From: Tragulus kanchil
Lineage: Eukaryota > Chordata > Mammalia > Artiodactyla > Tragulidae
Length of the DNA stretch: 64,000 nucleotides
Assembly (NCBI GenBank): GCA_022376925.1
Contig: JAIOJX010000004.1
Location: forward strand, 177,597,501-177,661,500
Reading direction: 5' to 3'
Shown here: positions 1 through 10,915 of the stretch, piece after piece
Numbering within the stretch: the first letter of the stretch is position 1
How the letters are laid out: every line of letters begins with the position of its first letter
Translations under genes and position numbers: made by a program
Notes under the pieces: generated by a model
The model's input: only the letters and a program-made list of their open reading frames with translations
Told to the model about the DNA's origin: nothing
Databases searched by the model: none

Positions 1-782
1 TTCTACCTCTCTGCCCAGTATTCAGTCTGTTTTTCAGTCTTTTCTTCTTCCTGTCCCCACAATGTCAGGTTTTCCCAGGGGTAATCCTTGACCCATTTTC
101 TTCTCAGTTTTCACATTTTCTGTCATGACTTCAACTCCTGCTTCTTCAGCATGTCTGCCTCTGTATCTCTAGCCCCACTGTGTTTCCTGAGCTCTAGCTT
201 CATGTAATCTGCTATTTCTTCCCACTGGACGTTGGGACCGCCATGTGTACTTCAGGCTTGTACAGATTTGAACGTCGCTGTTACCTGTCCTGTGACAATC
301 CTTTGTTCCCTAACTCAAGAGCAGGGGCCTCACCAGGAAGTCAGGACTCATTCTCAGATCCTCCGTGCCGAGGTTCCTCACATCTGTTGGGGCTCTGAGT
401 TCTGTAGGCTCTGCCTTTGCTTTGACTTCTCATGTTTTGTCTCGCTGGCTTCATTTCTCACGGTGGTTTCACTCAGTCTTCTTATTGGTCTCTCTGCCTG
501 TTGTTTGGCTCTTCTCTAATTTGCCTAGGGGAGCGGGGCCGGCTTGCCATAGTGCAGTCTCTGATTGGGTCATTCCCCAATTTTCAGAGTCCTGGGTGGG
601 AGGATCTGATTGGCTGGATGGGCGTTGTGTCTGTGAGCCAGATGCCAGGGTGCCAAGGCGGGGACTCTGTGTTCCTCTGCAGCTTCTGGAGTGGGAAGGA
701 GGCCTGCCTTCCCCCATCTAGGAATTTCCCCCAGATAGGAAAGGTATTCAGATCTGGGCAGCTGAGCTATAGACACCATTCC

Positions 783-1073
783 CTCTTTTTTTTTTTTCTT
801 CTTTTTTTGGGGGGGGTTGTGGGTTGGGGAGGGAAGTGGGCGGGCGGGCCACTTCTATTGGTCTTCATTTATCTATTTTCATCCATCTTTGTTCTTTGCC
901 CGTGTGGGCCTTCCATCGCAGTGGCCTCTCTTGTCGCAGAGCGCCGGCTCGGTGATTGGACACATTGGTCCAGCCGCTCCACAGCACGTGGGATCTTCCC
1001 AGGCCAGGGATCGAACTGGCGCCCCTTGCACTGCAAGGCGGTGTCCTTACCCACTGGACCACCAGGGAAGCCC
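783..1073 (-). mobile_element. CHR-derived tRNA-Glu SINE, G-rich-tail subfamily (B)
   Basis: The minus strand reads as a SINE whose tRNA-derived head ends at 1073 (plus strand ends ccaccagggaagcccc) and whose T-rich tail lies at 783-809. The flanks CACCATTCC at 774-782 and 1074-1082 are a target-site duplication. The body carries the G-rich block typical of subfamily B. It is non-autonomous and uses LINE machinery. Confidence 0.85.
810..848 (+). other. G-quadruplex motif inside SINE subfamily B
   Basis: At least four runs of three or more G occur within 39 bp on the plus strand, ending GTGGGCGGGCGGG. The runs lie in the 3' body of the minus-strand SINE at 783-1073. The G-rich strand is the sense strand of the host intron, so the motif would be present in pre-mRNA. 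Confidence 0.7.
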
Positions 1074-2028
1074 CACCATTCCTTCTTAAATATGCCTTCT
1101 ACCTCTCTGCCCAGTATTCAGTCTGTTTTTCAGTCTTTTCTTCTTCCTGTCCCCACAATGTCAGGTTTTCCCAGGGGTAATCCTTGACCCATTTTCTTCT
1201 CAGTTTTCACATTTTCTGTCATGACTTCAACTCCTGCTTCTTCAGCATGTCTGCCTCTGTATCTCTAGCCCCACTGTGTTTCCTGAGCTCTAGCTTCATG
1301 TAATCTGCTATTTCTTCCCACTGGACGTTGGGACCGCCATGTGTACTTCAGGCTTGTACAGATTTGAACGTCGCTGTTACCTGTCCTGTGACAATCCTTT
1401 GTTCCCTAACTCAAGAGCAGGGGCCTCACCAGGAAGTCAGGACTCATTCTCAGATCCTCCGTGCCGAGGTTCCTCACATCTGTTGGGGCTCTGAGTTCTG
1501 TAGGCTCTGCCTTTGCTTTGACTTCTCATGTTTTGTCTCGCTGGCTTCATTTCTCACGGTGGTTTCACTCAGTCTTCTTATTGGTCTCTCTGCCTGTTGT
1601 TTGGCTCTTCTCTAATTTGCCCTTCATACAGCTGCCGAGATACTTGGTTTCTGACAATCAACTCTAATCATTTTATTCTTCTCAGAATGCTTCAGTTTCT
1701 TAAGGGGTAAAATTCAAGCTTTTAATCTCAAACTATTGTCTCTTTGGCCTCTGACTCAAATTTTGGTCATCTCTTATCACTTCTAACTTCACAGTCTCCA
1801 GCAGTGCGGAAGTACTTTTAGTTTCCAGAACATTCTGTTGTCTTTTAATTTTCTGTTCCTTTGAATATACTCTTCCCTCTGCCTCGACTATATGTCTCTC
1901 CACTTGCCAGCCTACTAACTTCTGCTTCCAGGTCTCAGCTCCAGGGCTCCCTCTTCTAAGATGCACACTGTCGTTGGTTCCAGGTAGACTTTGCACTCTT
2001 GTGCTCTTCCTCTGCTTGGGACAGACCA

Positions 2029-2196
2029 CTAGATGGTAAAGAATCCGCCTGCAGTGCAGGAGACCTGGTTTCAGTCCCTAGGTTGGGAAGATGGAGAAGG
2101 GTATGGCAACCAGTATTTTTGCCTGGAAAATCCCGTGGACAGAGGAGACTGGTGGGTTACAGTCCATGGGGTCACAAAGAGACACACTTAGTGAAT
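2029..2196 (+). mobile_element. Bov-tA SINE (old, diverged)
   Basis: The sequence matches the ruminant Bov-tA layout: tRNA-Glu-like part (gtaaagaatccgcctgcagt), then the BovA part with gcctggaaaatcccgtggac and acagtccatggggtcac. The first part of the tRNA head is missing or degraded. Divergence is higher than in the copy at 33946. Confidence 0.85.
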
Positions 2197-2224
2197 AAGC
2201 ATACCAGAGGGTTAATTTTCTTAT

Positions 2225-2352
2225 ATTATTGTTTCTAGCAGATCTCAGTGTAAGCTCCCTGAATGCAGGGGTGGCATCTTACTTCCCTGCCTCTAGTTCC
2301 TGTCACACAGCAGGTGCATAATGGTTTTTATTTAAGGACTCAGTGAATGAAA
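2225..2352 (+). mobile_element. L2 LINE 3' end fragment
   Basis: The pattern gtaagctccctgaatgcagg, then cagcaggtgcataatgg and a final agtgaatgaa is the typical 3' end of L2. It is an ancient mammalian fragment with no coding capacity. Confidence 0.65.
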
Positions 2353-2640
2353 ACACTTGGAGAAGGGAAGCACTGTACAAAGGTAGTGATATTTTCATCA
2401 GTAGCATTTTCTGGTAAGGATTAGGCCCTTTCTAACTCTGAAGTTCTGCGATCTGTGAATCAGGTCTGAAGGGACAATTCTGGTTTTGGTTCACTCTTTC
2501 TTAATCTGCACGTGGCCAGGTATCCAGGAGTCCTCCCAGTCTTTCAGGTGAGTTTGCCTTCTCTGTGATCAGCCTGATACTCTTCCCTAGAGAAGCTGAT
2601 TGAGCATACTTCCTTTCGGTTTTCCCAGCCTTCCACCTAA

Positions 2641-2996
2641 TACACATATATTTTTTTTATTGGTTTATTTTTGGCTATTCTGGATTTTCACTGCTCCACA
2701 GGCTCTTCTCTAGTTGCAGAGAGTGGGGGCTACTCTCTAGTTGAGGTGAGCAGGCTTCTTGTTGCAGTGACCTCTCTTGTTGTGGAGCTTGGGCTCTAGG
2801 GCACATGGACTTCAGTAGTTGTGGCCCATGGGCTCCATAGTTGCGGCTCTGAGGCTCTAGAGCACAGGCTCCATAGTTGTGGCTCATGGGCTTAGCTGCT
2901 CCGCAGCGTGTGGGATCTTCCTGGATCAGGGATCGAACCCATGCCTAGGAGGCATTGGCGGGCAAACTCTTTTCCACCGAGCGACCAGGAAAGCCC
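2641..2996 (-). mobile_element. CHR-2-type SINE
   Basis: On the minus strand this is a cetartiodactyl CHR-2 element. The plus strand shows the characteristic series ctctagttgcagagagtggg, agcaggcttcttgttgcagt and gggatcttcctggatcaggg before the tRNA-like end. CCACCTAA at 2633-2640 and again at 2997-3004 is a short target-site duplication. This is the classic relative of the shorter family at 783, 15904, 48631 and elsewhere. Confidence 0.85.
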
Positions 2997-3004
2997 CCAC
3001 CTAA

Positions 3005-4440
3005 GACCTTTTAATCCTAAATAATGATTTGCTTCCTGTGTGACTCATTTCTTTACAGCCACAAGTTCAGTGACTTTGCTTTAGTTGATCCAGTTATCAT
3101 GAATTACCTAGTGGCTGGAAATGGACACAGTGTTAGGATTCTAGAGATTCTCTCCAGGACCCCGAGAATGTCTGTCTGTTTGGCTGGACTGCTTCTGCAG
3201 TTGCCTTCTCTCCCACCCTGCAGCTCTCATCTTGGTTGATTCTGTGCTTCTACTAGTGGCCTTGGCAAAACAAACAGTCTATAGTTTAACTTCACTCACA
3301 CTTTATTTTTTAGAACTTGGCTGTTGTGTCTTGATTTATTGCGCTGGGAAGAATAAGTTTTTATTTATTTTTTTCTTGTTCCTCCCTCTGAGGGAGCCTG
3401 CGTCATTGAGAAATGTTTAACCTCATGGCCTTGCATTGGGGTTGGAAATTTGCCTAAGGGAACTTGAACTGGTAGTGTTTTCACTCAGATTCCTCGTTAT
3501 GGGGAGGGGAATATCAGCAGGGCCTGCCAAAACAGAAAGATGTTGGGAAATTCTTTTTTTTTAATAGCAAAGCTGTTGCCATTAGTTTACTGAAAGTATT
3601 TGAAGAGTTTTTTGGAGAGACGCTTAGGCATTTTGAAAACCCCCTGGGAGCAAGCTCTAGTTACTACCAGGTATAAATAAGAGTTCAGACTGAAAACCCT
3701 AGCTTTTCAGATGTGTGGTATGTTGTTATAAGAAAACTTGGACCAGTTGGATGAGAAAGAGAAGCTAACCAGAGAGAGTCTGAGGAGTTTAGAAACTTTC
3801 ACTGAGGGAAAATAGCCGTAGGCTGAAGCACATCTTTATAGACTGTGGGAAGAATCTGGCTCTTTATCAATTCTGGATTAGCCTAAAAATCATCCCAGGG
3901 ATTTTCTTTGGCAAACCTCTCTTCCAAATTCTTATTGATACTGTCACTCTGTTCTGTTTACAAAAGCACTTTGTTGACACAAACAAGGTATTTGCCCAGT
4001 GAGAGTTTAAGTAGATGATCTTTTGTGCCCAGAGAATGATCTTCCTGTTAGGAGAAGGCGTGAACCAGCAGCTGTTTAGAATTTGACTGCTTCTGTTTAT
4101 TTTTATCTTTGTGCCCCCAGTGAGGAAAAGTTAGATATTCATTTGCTAGTTTGGAGGGCTAAGCTGAGCATGCCCTGGGCCCCGACAAGGGAAGCCTTGG
4201 GCAGTTAGACCATTTGCAGCAACTCTGTGCCTTCCTGCAAAAACAGACAACAGCTACACAGTACTTAATAAGAATATAGGTATCCCTGGCCCAGCAGATT
4301 TTCTTTCTGGACACTGGCTCTTCTGTTAGCCTGGGTGATGAGGGTTGATAATGTGTATGGACTAATGCAATATCTCTTAACCCACAAGTATTTATTTATT
4401 ACTGATTATATCAGTATATGTTATTTATTCTGTATAATCA
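3005..4440. other. Intronic sequence without a recognised feature
   Basis: No repeat family, exon or RNA gene was recognised. Frames such as 3024-3239 (+) are short, begin without context and have no known domain. Confidence 0.5.
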
Positions 4441-4450
4441 GTATATATCT

Positions 4451-4509
4451 ACACACACACACAACTATATACACACACACACACACACAGACATATATAT
4501 GTATATATG
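4451..4509. repeat. CA/TA microsatellite
   Basis: Alternating (CA)n and (TA)n tracts run directly up to the end of a BovB copy. Such tracts commonly arise at the tail end of LINE insertions. Confidence 0.9.
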
Positions 4510-5012
4510 TTGTTGTTCAGTCGCTCAGTCATGTCCGACTCTGCGACACCATGGACTGCAGCACACCAAGCTTCCCTGTCCTTCACCATCTTCTGGAATG
4601 CGCTCAAACTCATGTCCATTGAGTTGGTGATGCCATCTGACTATCTTATCCTCTGTCTCCAGTTTCTCCTCTTTCCCAGCACCAGTGAGTTGACTCTTCT
4701 CATCACGTGGCTCAAGTATTGGTGCTTCCGTATTAGTCTTTCTACTGAATATTCAGGGTTGATTCCCTTTAGGATTAACTGGCTTGATCTACTTACAGCC
4801 CAAGGGACTCTCAGGAGTTCTCCAGCACCACAGTTCGAAGGCATCGATTCTTCGGCACTGAGCCTTTTTTATTGTCCAGCTCTCATATCTGTACGTGACT
4901 ACTGAAAAGCCATAGCTTTGGCTATATGGACCTTTATCGGCAAAGTGATGTCTCTGCTTTTTAATATGCTCTCTAGGTTTGTCATAGCTTTTCTGCCAAG
5001 TAGCAAGTGTCT
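4510..5012 (-). mobile_element. BovB LINE 3' fragment
   Basis: The minus strand carries the 3' end of the RTE-type LINE BovB. The plus strand begins ttgttgttcagtcgctcagt, the reverse complement of the BovB terminus. The minus-strand frame at 4641-4844 (ELLRVPWAVSRSSQ, later HVMRRVNSL) resembles the C-terminal end of the BovB polymerase protein. There are no reverse transcriptase catalytic motifs, so it is dead. The part from 4651 on recurs at 5761. Confidence 0.9.
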
Positions 5013-6850
5013 TTTACACACAGGTGCGTATGCACAGACACACACACTTAGCACTCTGGTAGGCACCCTGCGGAGGTTCCTGAAAAGTAAAGGAATGATT
5101 CTGAGACTCAAGAAATTTGCATTCTTGTTGGAGATACTGTGGTTATTGAGGATTATAAAATCCTAAGAATAATGATAACACACGCAATGAAGCAGTGGGA
5201 AAACAGACGTATGGACATTGTGGGGAATGAACAGGGTAGGAGGCGTAGAGGGAGTAACATGGAAACCTAAACTATCATATGTGAAAAAGATAGCTATTGT
5301 CATTGCGCTGTGGGAATAGGGGCTCCTGCAGGGGTGCTATGAGACCGCCTAGAGGAGTGAGGTGTGGGGGACTGGGCAGGGGGTGGAGGAGGGATGGGGG
5401 CCGGGGATATACATATGACTACTCTGGGATTATACATATCTGTAAACAACAAAACACTGTAAAAGTAAAAAATAAAATAAAAAAAATCCTAAGGAACAAG
5501 AAGGAAATGAGGTCAGGAAACCTCACCGTGGAGGGGAGATTAGCGCTGGGCCCTAGAGAAGTGCTGCTAGGACAGACGAGGAGCTGGAGGCAGGAAGGCG
5601 GATCCATGGTGTTCAGACAGGAGGAGCAGCCTAAGGCAAGTGCTGGAAAGCAGATGAGGCTGGAATGTAAGGAAGAATAAGGTTTCTTCTTATTCAGAAT
5701 AGGAGTACAGCAATTATTCTCCAATTAAAAAATGAAATTAAAAGAACGGGAAGTATGGGCCTCTGTCTCCCATTCTCCTCTTTCCCAGCACCAGTGGCTC
5801 AAGTATTGGTGCTTCCGATTAGTCTTTCTAGTGAATATTCAGGGTTGATTCCCTTTAGGATTAACTGGCTTGATCTACTTACAGCCCAAGGGACTCTCAG
5901 GAGTTCTCCAGCACCACAGTTCGAAGGCATCGATTCTTCGGCACTGAGCCTTTTTTATTGTCCAGCTCTCATATCTGTACGTGACTACTGAAAAGCCATA
6001 GCTTTGGCTATATGGACCTTTATCGGCAAAGTGATGTCTCTGCTTTTTAATATGCTCTCTAGGTTTGTCATAGCTTTTCTGCCAAGTAGCAAGTGTCTTT
6101 TACACACAGGTGCGTATGCACAGACACACACACTTAGCACTCTGGTAGGCACCCATGGAGGTTCCTGAAAAGTAAAGGAATGATTCTGAGACTCAAGAAA
6201 TTTGCATTCTTGTTGGAGATACTGTGGTTATTGAGGATTATAAAATCCTAAGAATAATGATAACACACGCAATGAAGCAGTGGGAAAACAGACGTATGGA
6301 CATTGTGGGGAATGAACAGGGTAGGAGGCGTAGAGGGAGTAACATGGAAACCTAAACTATCATATGTGAAAAAGATAGCTATTGTCATTGCGCTGTGGGA
6401 ATAGGGGCTCCTGCAGGGGTGCTATGAGACCGCCTAGAGGAGTGAGGTGTGGGGGACTGGGCAGGGGGTGGAGGAGGGATGGGGGCCGGGGATATACATA
6501 TGACTACTCTGGGATTATACATATCTGTAAACAACAAAACACTGTAAAAGTAAAAAATAAAATAAAAAAAATCCTAAGGAACAAGAAGGAAATGAGGTCA
6601 GGAAACCTCACCGTGGAGGGGAGATTAGCGCTGGGCCCTAGAGAAGTGCTGCTAGGACAGACGAGGAGCTGGAGGCAGGAAGGCGGATCCATGGTGTTCA
6701 GACAGGAGGAGCAGCCTAAGGCAAGTGCTGGAAAGCAGATGAGGCTGGAATGTAAGGAAGAATAAGGTTTCTTCTTATTCAGAATAGGAGTACAGCAATT
6801 ATTCTCCAATTAAAAAATGAAATTGAAAAAAAAGAACGGGAAGTATGGGC
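4651..6850. repeat. Tandem direct duplication 2 (offset 1085-1110 bp)
   Basis: 4651-5760 is repeated as 5761-6850. The first 70 bp of copy 2 lack about 20 bp and carry extra mismatches relative to copy 1. The last 30 bp of copy 1 lack about 5 A/G bases present in copy 2. The middle kilobase is almost identical, with matching 127-codon frames at 5297-5680 and 6382-6765. Confidence 0.95.
5761..6097 (-). mobile_element. BovB fragment, second copy from duplication 2
   Basis: This is the same BovB piece as 4651-5012 with a small deletion near its left end. It is not an independent insertion, because its right flank is also copied. Confidence 0.9.
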
Positions 6851-7050
6851 TTCCCTTGTGGCTTAAAGAACCTGCCTTCAATGCTGGAGACCCGGATTTG
6901 ATTCCTGGGTTGGGAAGATCCCCTGGAGGAGGGCATGACAACCCGCTGCAGTTTTCTTGCCTGGAGAATTCCCATGGACAGAGGAGCATGGCAGGCTACC
7001 GTCCATGGGGTCACCAAGTGTCGGACATGACTGAGTGGCTAAGCACAGGA
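6847..7050 (+). mobile_element. Bov-tA SINE
   Basis: A near full-length Bov-tA: head gggcttcccttgtggct, B-box-like gatttgattcctgggttggg, central cctggaggagggcatgac, and end gtccatggggtcaccaagtg. Its left edge coincides with the end of duplication 2. Confidence 0.9.
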
Positions 7051-7204
7051 GGTATGGGAGAGCTGGAAGAGAAGATTGGGCTGAATAGGTAATAAGGAGC
7101 TGGATAGTGGAAGATCCTGAATGTTTAACTGGACAGTTCGGCCTTAAATAGATAGTGGGGAGTCATTTTAAACTTTTGAGTGATTATTTATCCATGCACT
7201 TCTT

Positions 7205-7340
7205 TTAATAATTATCTTTTAAATTGAAGTTTTTGTTGAGATAATTATAGGATTCACAGGCAGTTGTAAGACACAAACTTGTACAGAGAGTTGTACAGAG
7301 TGATCCTTTGTACAGAATAATTACTTTTTAAGAACTGAAT
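7205..7340. mobile_element. Possible old L1 (L1M-like) fragment
   Basis: The stretch with gttgagataattataggatt and gtacagagagttgtacagag resembles the diverged 3' untranslated regions of old mammalian L1. The match is weak and from recognition only. Confidence 0.3.
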
Positions 7341-7479
7341 TTGTTTAAGAGTTGCTTCAAAGCAAGCATGAACATGTAAGATGTGTCTGGTTTTCACCAG
7401 CCTGTAGGAAAAGAATACATATACAAATCCTTTTCGGTAGACACTATTTAAGAGAATATGAAGCATCTAATGTGCGTCC

Positions 7480-7910
7480 TGTGAGCCAGGGCTCTTAGAG
7501 AAACTGAATTGCCGGGGGGTTGGGGCTGGGGAAGATGGCATGGTGCCCATGCCCTGTGAAATGACTCGCTCAGCCCCTCGTATATCCAGAGCGGTGCCAG
7601 GTGGCCCGGATACAGTGGTGAACATGGCAGACACGGCCCTTGTCCTCACGCAGCCTGAAATTTACTGGTGGAGCAGAAGGTAATTACAATTAAAGAGAAT
7701 GGGAGCTATAATGGGAGCTTTAGAGTGCCAGGGCAGAGCAGAGCAGAGGGACTCAAACAGTTCTAGGGTCCGCTGCAGGACAGCCTCTCAGAGAGGGATG
7801 TTCCAGCGGAAAGAACAATGTGAGGATCCAAAGGTGGAAAGTGGAGCAGCACATTTCTGGAGCTGACGGGCTTCTGTTACAGCCGGCGTAGAGACAGTGC
7901 TGTGCCACAG
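7480..7910. repeat. Possible ancient mammalian interspersed repeat, family unresolved
   Basis: Phrases such as ggatacagtggtgaacatgg and cctctcagagagggatgttc are typical of an old, widely spread mammalian repeat. Related pieces seem to continue at 8150-8335, 8555-8835 and 10070-10130. I could not fix the family name. Confidence 0.35.
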
Positions 7911-7914
7911 ACTC

Positions 7915-8145
7915 GAGGGCGGGCTCTGGGACCGGACTGTGCAGGTTTACGTTCTGGCCTTCCTGCTTACTAGTTGCCCTTGCACAATAATTTAGCTGTG
8001 CCTCAGCTTCCCCATCTGAAGACAGGCATAGCAGGAACTCCTACCCCATAGGTTAGGACTAAATGATCTCTGTCCTGTAATGCCCTTAGATTAGTGCCTG
8101 GAACATAGCAAGTGCTCCGTACCCGTGAGCTGTTCCTGCTGTCGC
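7915..8145 (+). mobile_element. MIR SINE
   Basis: The core pattern of MIR is visible: ctggccttcctgcttactag, then gcctcagcttccccatctga, and ttagtgcctggaacatagca. The second copy at 8998-9225 belongs to duplication 3. Confidence 0.75.
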
Positions 8146-8344
8146 TGTGACAACAGCTCTGAAACATAAAACGATGAGTGGTAAGAGTCACTCGCAGATT
8201 CAGGGGGGCCTTAAAAGTCCTGTTAGGAGTTTGGCCTTTATCCTGAGAGCAGTAGGAAGTCATGAAAGGGCTTTCAGGAAAAATGTGATGTCAGATTTGC
8301 ATTTAAGAAAAGTTCATCTGGTTTCAGTGTAGACAATGAATGGA

Positions 8345-8548
8345 AGGGGCCTAAGAAAGAACCCAGTTACCAATGCAGGAGACACAGGTTCCATCCCTGG
8401 GTGGGGAAGATCCCCTGGAGGAGGGCATGGCAACTCACACCAGTATTCTTGCCTGGGGAATCCCATAGACAGAGGAGCCTGGCAGGCTACAGTCCTTAGA
8501 GTTGCAAGGAGTCTGAAGCGACTGAGCATGCGTGCAAGAGAGATGGTG
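8345..8548 (+). mobile_element. Bov-tA SINE (degenerate head)
   Basis: The BovA part is clear (gatcccctggaggagggcat, cagtattcttgcctggggaa) and ends near gaagcgactgagcatg. The tRNA-like head is eroded. A second copy lies at 9425-9628 through duplication 3. Confidence 0.85.
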
Positions 8549-8849
8549 GGCAGACCAGATAAGGAGCCGGCACAGAAGCCAGGTGAAGGATGGTGGTCAT
8601 GGGGAAATGATTCGATCGAGGAGGCACTTGCTGATCCAGCCATTCAGCAGATACTTAACTAAATGTGTTCCGTGAGCCAGGTAGGCCTCTCAGTTCTGGA
8701 GGTAGGTCTCTCGTGGAGTTTCTTTTCTGTTGGGGAGAGGGAGGCAGTGACGGTGAGAAGGTGTGTAGCACGGGATGTGGAGCTGCTTCAGAAAATAGGA
8801 AAGAGGACAGAATCGTAAGAGCTCGAGCTCATCTAGAAACCGTGGCCGT

Positions 8850-8957
8850 GGAATTCCCTGGCAGTCCAGTGGTTAGGACTCGGCGCACTGCCCAGGGTGT
8901 GGGTTCAGTCGCTAATTGAGGAACTAAGATCCCACAAGCTGTGGGACTTGGCTTAGG
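8850..8957 (+). mobile_element. Short CHR-type SINE, damaged copy
   Basis: A tRNA-Glu-derived head (ggaattccctggcagtccag) is followed by a short body ending ctgtgggacttggcttagg. Compared with its second copy at 9931-10067 it lacks a few internal bases and the whole A-rich tail, right beside the junction of duplication 3. Confidence 0.8.
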
Positions 8958-9424
8958 GATGGTCAGGAGGGCCTTTCTGAGGAACTGACATTTAAGCAGA
9001 GACCTCTGGGACCGGCCCTGTGCAGGTTTACGTTCTGGCCTTCCTGCTTACTAGTTGCCCTTGCACAATAATTTAGCTGTGCCTCAGCTTCCCATCTGAA
9101 GACAGGCATAGCAGGAACTCCTACCCCATAGGTTAGGACTAAATGATCTCTGTCCTGTAATGCCCTTAGATTAGTGCCTGGAACATAGCAAGTGCTCCGT
9201 ACCCGTGAGCTGTTCCTGCTGTCGCTGTGACAACAGCTCTGAAACATAAAACGATGAGTGGTAAGAGTCACTCGCAGATTCAGGGGGGCCTTAAAAGTCC
9301 TGTTAGGAGTTTGGCCTTTATCCTGAGAGCAGTAGGAAGTCATGAAAGGGCTTTCAGGAAAAATGTGATGTCAGATTTGCATTTAAGAAAAGTTCATCTG
9401 GTTTCAGTGTAGACAATGAATGGA

Positions 9425-9628
9425 AGGGGCCTAAGAAAGAACCCAGTTACCAATGCAGGAGACACAGGTTCCATCCCTGGGTGGGGAAGATCCCCTGGAG
9501 GAGGGCATGGCAACTCACACCAGTATTCTTGCCTGGGGAATCCCATAGACAGAGGAGCCTGGCAGGCTACAGTCCTTAGAGTTGCAAGGAGTCTGAAGCG
9601 ACTGAGCATGCGTGCAAGAGAGATGGTG
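9425..9628 (+). mobile_element. Bov-tA SINE, second copy from duplication 3
   Basis: Identical over its visible length to 8345-8548. It is counted twice only because of the duplication. Confidence 0.85.
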
Positions 9629-9930
9629 GGCAGACCAGATAAGGAGCCGGCACAGAAGCCAGGTGAAGGATGGTGGTCATGGGGAAATGATTCGATCGAG
9701 GAGGCACTTGCTGATCCAGCCATTCAGCAGATACTTAACTAAATGTGTTCCGTGAGCCAGGTAGGCCTCTCAGTTCTGGAGGTAGGTCTCTCGTGGAGTT
9801 TCTTTTCTGTTGGGGAGAGGGAGGCAGTGACGGTGAGAAGGTGTGTAGCACGGGATGTGGAGCTGCTTCAGAAAATAGGGAAAGAGGACAGAATCGTAAG
9901 AGCTCGTAGCTCATCTAGAAACCGTGGCCG

Positions 9931-10067
9931 TGGAATTCCCTGGCAGTCCAGTGGTTAGGACTCGGCGTTTTCACTGCCCAGGGTGTGGGTTCAGTCGCTA
10001 ATTGAGGAACTAAGATCCCACAAGCTGTGGGACTTGGCTTAGGGGAAAAAAAGAAAAGAAAAGAAAT
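9931..10067 (+). mobile_element. Short CHR-type SINE, intact copy
   Basis: This has the tRNA-Glu head, the short body and an A-rich tail (gaaaagaaaagaaatg). It probably represents the true allele of the damaged element at 8850-8957. Confidence 0.85.
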
Positions 10068-10429
10068 GATGGTCAGGGAGGGCCTTTCTGAGGAACTGAC
10101 ATTTAAGCAGAGACCTGAATAAAGGGAGGGTTTTTCTGGGGAAAACTCTCCATGTGTAAATGTGATTGTGCTTAGCCTGTTCCCCAGCAAGTTGGTAGAG
10201 GAATAAGGAACTCAAGGACAGAGATCTTGTTCACTTAGAATTTCCTTTAGCAGTACCTGGTGTGTGTGCTTTTCACACACCTGTTGAATGATGGATGGGT
10301 GGATGAGTAGATGGGATTTCAAAGGAATGAACAAATAAATGACACATTCTCCCAAAGAAGCCTGGGATCCAGGAAGAGGGGAGAAAGTTGCAGGAAAGCT
10401 TCCCAGCTAGTGCCTTTCTTATGAGAGAT

Positions 10430-10585
10430 TAAGAGAAAGGGCTCTGGAGCTAGACTTCAGATCCTGGCTTTGCCATCTGCTAGATGTGTGACCTTAGGCA
10501 AATTACTTCTCTTCTTGGTGCCTCTGTTTCTTTCATCTGAAAACTGGGAACAGCAGTAGTACCACCTCATGGGGTCGTGGCAGGA
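10430..10585 (+). mobile_element. MIR SINE, 5' part
   Basis: gggctctggagctagacttc, then tgtgtgaccttaggcaaatt and tgcctctgtttctttcatct follow the MIR consensus in order. The element is interrupted at about 10585 by a MER5A-type transposon and resumes at about 10821. Confidence 0.85.
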
Positions 10586-10820
10586 GCTTCTCAGCCTCCG
10601 CACTGTTGACATTGGGGCTGACCAGTCCTGTGTTGTGGGGCTATCCTGGGCCTCTTAGGGTCTTTAGCTGCATGACTGGCTGCTGCATCTACTAGATGCC
10701 GGGAGCACCCTGCAGTTGTAATAAGCAAACACATCTCTAGATATTTCCATTTGTCTCCTTCTGGGAAAGGAGAACAAGTTTGTCTCCTGAGAAAAATCTG
10801 CCCAAGTTGAGAACCTCGGG
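10586..10820 (-). mobile_element. MER5A-type hAT DNA transposon, inserted in MIR
   Basis: The plus strand shows ctgttgacattggggctgac, tactagatgccgggagcacc and an end ccaagttgagaacc, the reverse of the MER5A start. It is a non-autonomous relic splitting a MIR in two, which dates it after that MIR. Confidence 0.8.
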
Positions 10821-10915
10821 TTTTACATAATTAAAGGAGGTGATGTGTGTCACGCATCTGGAACACTGCCTGGCATGTGTGCTGTGATAAGGTCAGCATA
10901 GTCGTATCTAGGGAC
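10821..10915 (+). mobile_element. MIR SINE, 3' part
   Basis: taattaaaggaggtgatgtg and tggaacactgcctggcatgt continue the MIR consensus from the point where the first part stops at 10585. Confidence 0.75.

Larger units (their letters stand above)
1..1621. repeat. Tandem direct duplication 1 (offset 1096 bp)
   Basis: Positions 1-525 recur at 1097-1621. The first copy may begin before the window. The matching parts are essentially identical, including a chance 95-codon frame at 232-519 and 1328-1615. Copy 1 is followed by the segment carrying a minus-strand SINE (783-1073); copy 2 is followed by unrelated sequence from 1622. Confidence 0.95.
7924..10116. repeat. Tandem direct duplication 3 (offset 1080 bp)
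   Basis: 7924-9005 recurs as 9004-10116. Copy 1 is missing about 30 bp close to its right end: a few bases in the CHR SINE and the purine tail gaaaagaaaagaaatg that copy 2 keeps. Mismatches also sit in the first 25 bp of copy 2. The junction shares only 2 bp between ends. Confidence 0.95.
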
